Positions 62,701 to 64,000 of a DNA stretch of 64,000 nucleotides are shown here, piece after piece. Source of the DNA: Desulfofundulus thermosubterraneus DSM 16057 (GTDB lineage Bacteria; Bacillota; Desulfotomaculia; Desulfotomaculales; Desulfovirgulaceae); assembly GCF_900142025.1 (NCBI RefSeq), contig NZ_FQZM01000011.1:27865-91864 (forward strand). Direction: 5' to 3'. Each line of letters opens with the position of its first letter. Position 1 is the stretch's first letter. A program made the translations under genes and the position numbers. Under the pieces are notes generated by a model. The model did not search any database, was not told where the DNA came from, and worked only from the letters and a program-made list of their open reading frames with translations.

Positions 62701-63780
62701 CCGTGGACAGGTGTAATAGATGCCGCTCATGAACACAGTGCATGGGTAGTGTGTATAGATCCTGCCGTGGATGAGCAACTGCTCCGGCGGGTAGAGACAG
62801 ATGGCACCAAGGCCCGGGAGATCATCGGTTTCGGCACTGGTGTCGGACCACATGGGGAGAACAACTATACAATTTCTACCGAGCAATTTGCCATGGCAGA
62901 CATTACAAAGAAGATCAGTTCACAGATATCTGCACTGTTGGGACCCTTGGAACTGGACCTCTCCAAGCGTATCGCTGAAAGCCTGGTTAGAGAAGCGGCG
63001 CACATTGCTGGTCTTTCAGTAGTAAAAGCAACCGGTCCATCCAGGTATGTGCGGGAATTTATTGCCAATGCGATGGTCAGGAAGCTGCTGCGCAGGGATA
63101 ACAGTGCCTTTTGTGACGAAATCATCTCACTCGATGCTTTCCGGCACTGGTTCGATGATGCCGCGGACGGTAAACGCCCTGACATCTTGAGACTGCAGGC
63201 AAATATCGTGGACGGGTATTTTGAGATAAAGGCTCAGATTATCGAATGTAAACTGGCCCAGCAGTCAGAAGGGTATCTAGAAAAAGCTCGCCAGCAGATT
63301 GAGAGCGGCTTGAAGCAACTGGCCACCTGTTTCCGTCCCCGGGAAACAGAGAATCCCGTAGGGATTGATGATAAACCCGATCAACGTTACTGGTGGATGC
63401 AGCTTCACCGCTTGATAGCCAGCAAAGGCGAAACAAACCGGCCCAGGTACAAGGAAACTCTCCTCGCCCTGGAGCGTTTGAGCGAAGGGTACTTTAACAT
63501 CACATGGCAGGCAGCGGCAGTTGCGTTTTGGACCGACCTGGACAGCGATTCCATGCAGTGTAACCCTCAATGGAATTTTAGTTTGGACGGACAGAATATG
63601 GTCATATTCGTGGCTACGGCGGGAAGGAATTTTATTAAAAAGGCATGCCTTGAAGATACGGCAGCGGATATTTTCTGCAGTGAGTCCAGAATAAGTTATA
63701 GTTTCAGCAAGAGCGAAAGGAAACCTGGTATTGATGTAAGCGTCAAATACAACCCACCTTGGCATAATACCCAAGTTTAA
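59770..63780 (+). CDS. SspH/DptH-like large protein with C-terminal PD-(D/E)xK-type motif
   Basis: A 1336-aa protein, the last of the cassette. I see no Walker A motif, unlike DptH helicases. Near the C-terminus P1137-D1138, followed 21 residues later by E1159-C-K1161 (PDILRLQANIVDG, then IIECKLAQQ), fits a PD-(D/E)xK nuclease core, with a downstream helix LEKARQQIESGLKQL as expected. The GFGTGVGPHGENNYTIS stretch near 1017 resembles a conserved part of DptH-type proteins. It likely cleaves DNA lacking PT marks, together with the two preceding proteins. AGGGGTAGG precedes the ATG. Confidence 0.75.
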   Translation: MRYMSNTIVEYILGETSRNSGTLRFVLPSYPSDLLLAIGCELEERFSRGLDLRVSFKYGIAYRLGKEWQNGTDTDRANFAAICKKGWYNADDNLTNLRNTVKNPDDDCLVILLAGYEHIDDQASLQDFFHLDQQAVWELCLQRSFYDWVHACLKDYVNPDGSEQDFKNIADLFKALYDYGLTDVLEVSRYLEKQSFTGVMSGSDAYRLILSDLSYFRLPCMTGLTGRYATRRSFSRYITPAQEFFNYSMFLDASAREKAKKKIEKFRARCGDEQLESDTLGPFASLDELLDALKDYIENRSEAARAQLQTADFIYIYDKILGYREKNGQIEHDPKPRKLSGLPPEVFLRALWITLGDYKKEEKARSVLAAESLRSITLRSTLFKHDFDAGDEGDDKDRAETFLCHVLGGIDGFLEDQLRLKLGGKYNPVTVDFMSCLCPGEKNDTLAYNKTTTAEPSLKFEVIISPHEGEPYRREFLWTLPQNHQSRLLTDLYRWALEEYERNGNALPAFAVPYMTEIFMARDEEEVNRLLGSALRSGKCSMADLLSAEGIDNEDEVKPLLVELSRCYQLFLKEFKTSGFFSALDKRYDALRKAYCAAYERYLEKSGESALGPLLMKAFMIVSDSDLAQTNWVWNEYLQCAVVTPLHPALLEMLRHQHAYLCESFCVYAKRGLEESGDRMFTEKRWDRVSDLTRIQWPIFGTLKDLNLVLDTNVRSYGYIHLVGECRESSSSISSRLILEYDNTEDEEIADTELFRETRDSQLIKQVLLDYRELHTYADDGISIGAYCGREIQPVIAGIDAYLAAILAERGERVYALHLIIFSDSGDDSAIMRWVNAWKDRWQEAELSHSKQHYSNCRISIAYRVVSRDDNFGQFMKLLKGTDLDVIFFTNFIESGASRFELLGEDYYTQGDYRKFPVLEKVCCRVTGGGRDKQRERVLSNQRFRLGALHAEVMAHIKNGHSDAVKKHAVISLSDFQPWTGVIDAAHEHSAWVVCIDPAVDEQLLRRVETDGTKAREIIGFGTGVGPHGENNYTISTEQFAMADITKKISSQISALLGPLELDLSKRIAESLVREAAHIAGLSVVKATGPSRYVREFIANAMVRKLLRRDNSAFCDEIISLDAFRHWFDDAADGKRPDILRLQANIVDGYFEIKAQIIECKLAQQSEGYLEKARQQIESGLKQLATCFRPRETENPVGIDDKPDQRYWWMQLHRLIASKGETNRPRYKETLLALERLSEGYFNITWQAAAVAFWTDLDSDSMQCNPQWNFSLDGQNMVIFVATAGRNFIKKACLEDTAADIFCSESRISYSFSKSERKPGIDVSVKYNPPWHNTQV

Positions 63781-63785
63781 GGGAT

Positions 63786-63824
63786 AATCTTCCTCAGATA
63801 AAAGCTCGATGAGGAGGATTTTTT
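63786..63824 (+). terminator. Terminator hairpin after the ssp operon, overlapping tnpA ribosome site
   Basis: AATCTTCCTCA (63786-63796) pairs with TGAGGAGGATT (63810-63820), one wobble, and TTTTTT follows. The 3' arm contains GAGGAGG, the ribosome site of the transposon gene starting at 63828. Confidence 0.75.
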
Positions 63825-63827
63825 CTT

Positions 63828-64000
63828 ATGACCAAAGCCGAACGGGAAGCGCTATGGGAAACCCGAATAGCCGAATACAAGATGAGTGGGCAAAGCGTCA
63901 GAGAATGGTGCGCCGCCCATGAAGGCATCAGCCCCAGGCAGTTATGGTACTGGCTGCGAAAGTTTAAAGACCGGAACGGAGTTACCCCAGGAAAATCAAA
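63828..64000 (+). mobile_element. tnpA: IS66-type accessory gene tnpA, truncated by window edge
   Basis: The frame begins MTKAEREALWETRIAEYKMS and continues GQSVREWCAAHEGISPRQLW and YWLRKFKDRNG, a helix-turn-helix protein typical of IS66-family TnpA. The gene runs out of the window. Its ribosome site GAGGAGG lies in the hairpin that ends the ssp operon. Presence of an insertion sequence at the operon edge supports a mobile island. The left end of the element was not recognised. Confidence 0.85.

Noticed and set aside
1..64000. CRISPR array, rRNA or complete tRNA genes
   Set aside because: No regularly spaced repeats, rRNA sequence or cloverleaf was seen.

Overview
The window is a high-GC Gram-positive, endospore-forming, anaerobic chromosome segment. 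It carries spoIIE with a Spo0A-type promoter, a divIC-yabR-spoIIE-tilS-ftsH cluster, formate-tetrahydrofolate ligase, the oxygen-independent nadA/nadB/nadC route and a 1,2-propanediol-type microcompartment. This fits the Desulfotomaculum/Desulfofundulus/Pelotomaculum group of Peptococcaceae; the genus is inferred from gene content, not established.

Region 1 (1-13773) is the 3' part of a bacterial microcompartment (BMC) locus. It has a hexameric shell protein cut by the window edge, PduL, EutJ, a flavoprotein, the EutN vertex protein, PduO, PduP, PduS, a PduT-like tandem shell protein and a butyrate/acetate-type kinase. A lower-GC pair follows (glycerol-dehydrogenase-like enzyme and a DUF1097 membrane protein), then a PocR-type histidine kinase and an AraC-type response regulator, probably the local control system. 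PduO and PduS imply a B12-dependent signature enzyme, presumably a diol dehydratase, upstream of the window. Aldehyde made in the shell would go through PduP to acyl-CoA, PduL to acyl-phosphate, and the kinase to acid plus ATP.

Region 2 (13774-29095) is housekeeping: divIC, an S1-domain gene, Ppx/GppA, spoIIE, tilS, ftsH, ndk, a thioesterase, fhs, a DUF134 regulator, an HD protein, and folP-folB-folK. Two related palindromic elements lie here: a 255-bp MITE-like one with perfect 16-bp ends, and a short relative that looks like its internally deleted form.

Region 3 (29096-38516) is accessory and decaying. It holds an intact HepT/MntA toxin-antitoxin pair, a broken copy of the same pair, a thioesterase, a previously easy-to-miss 55-aa gene, a truncated hutP joined to a 63-bp piece of the neighbouring amidohydrolase, a mazEF-type pair, an MFS transporter, a beta-propeller remnant, a dead nucleotidyltransferase and a chimeric DUF3160 lipoprotein.

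Region 4 (38517-48000) is cofactor synthesis: an attenuator-like leader, DUF2520 gene, panB-panC-panD, nadA-nadB-nadC, a FadR-type regulator, a PH-domain membrane protein and a frameshifted vapBC remnant.

Region 5 (48437-63780) is a six-gene defence operon: SspB (DUF4007), SspC (ATPase), SspD (PAPS-reductase-like), then three large genes of the SspF/G/H (Dpt-like) type. It is a phosphorothioate (PT) DNA-modification and restriction system. The fourth gene is the standout: one 1517-aa protein combines a PT-DNA-binding domain, a NERD nuclease domain, a pseudokinase, a kinase and a DptF-like ATPase. A sharply AT-rich block spans sspD and the PT-sensor half of this protein, as if both had been exchanged together. 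The operon ends at a terminator-like hairpin that also covers the ribosome site of an IS66-type tnpA at the right edge.
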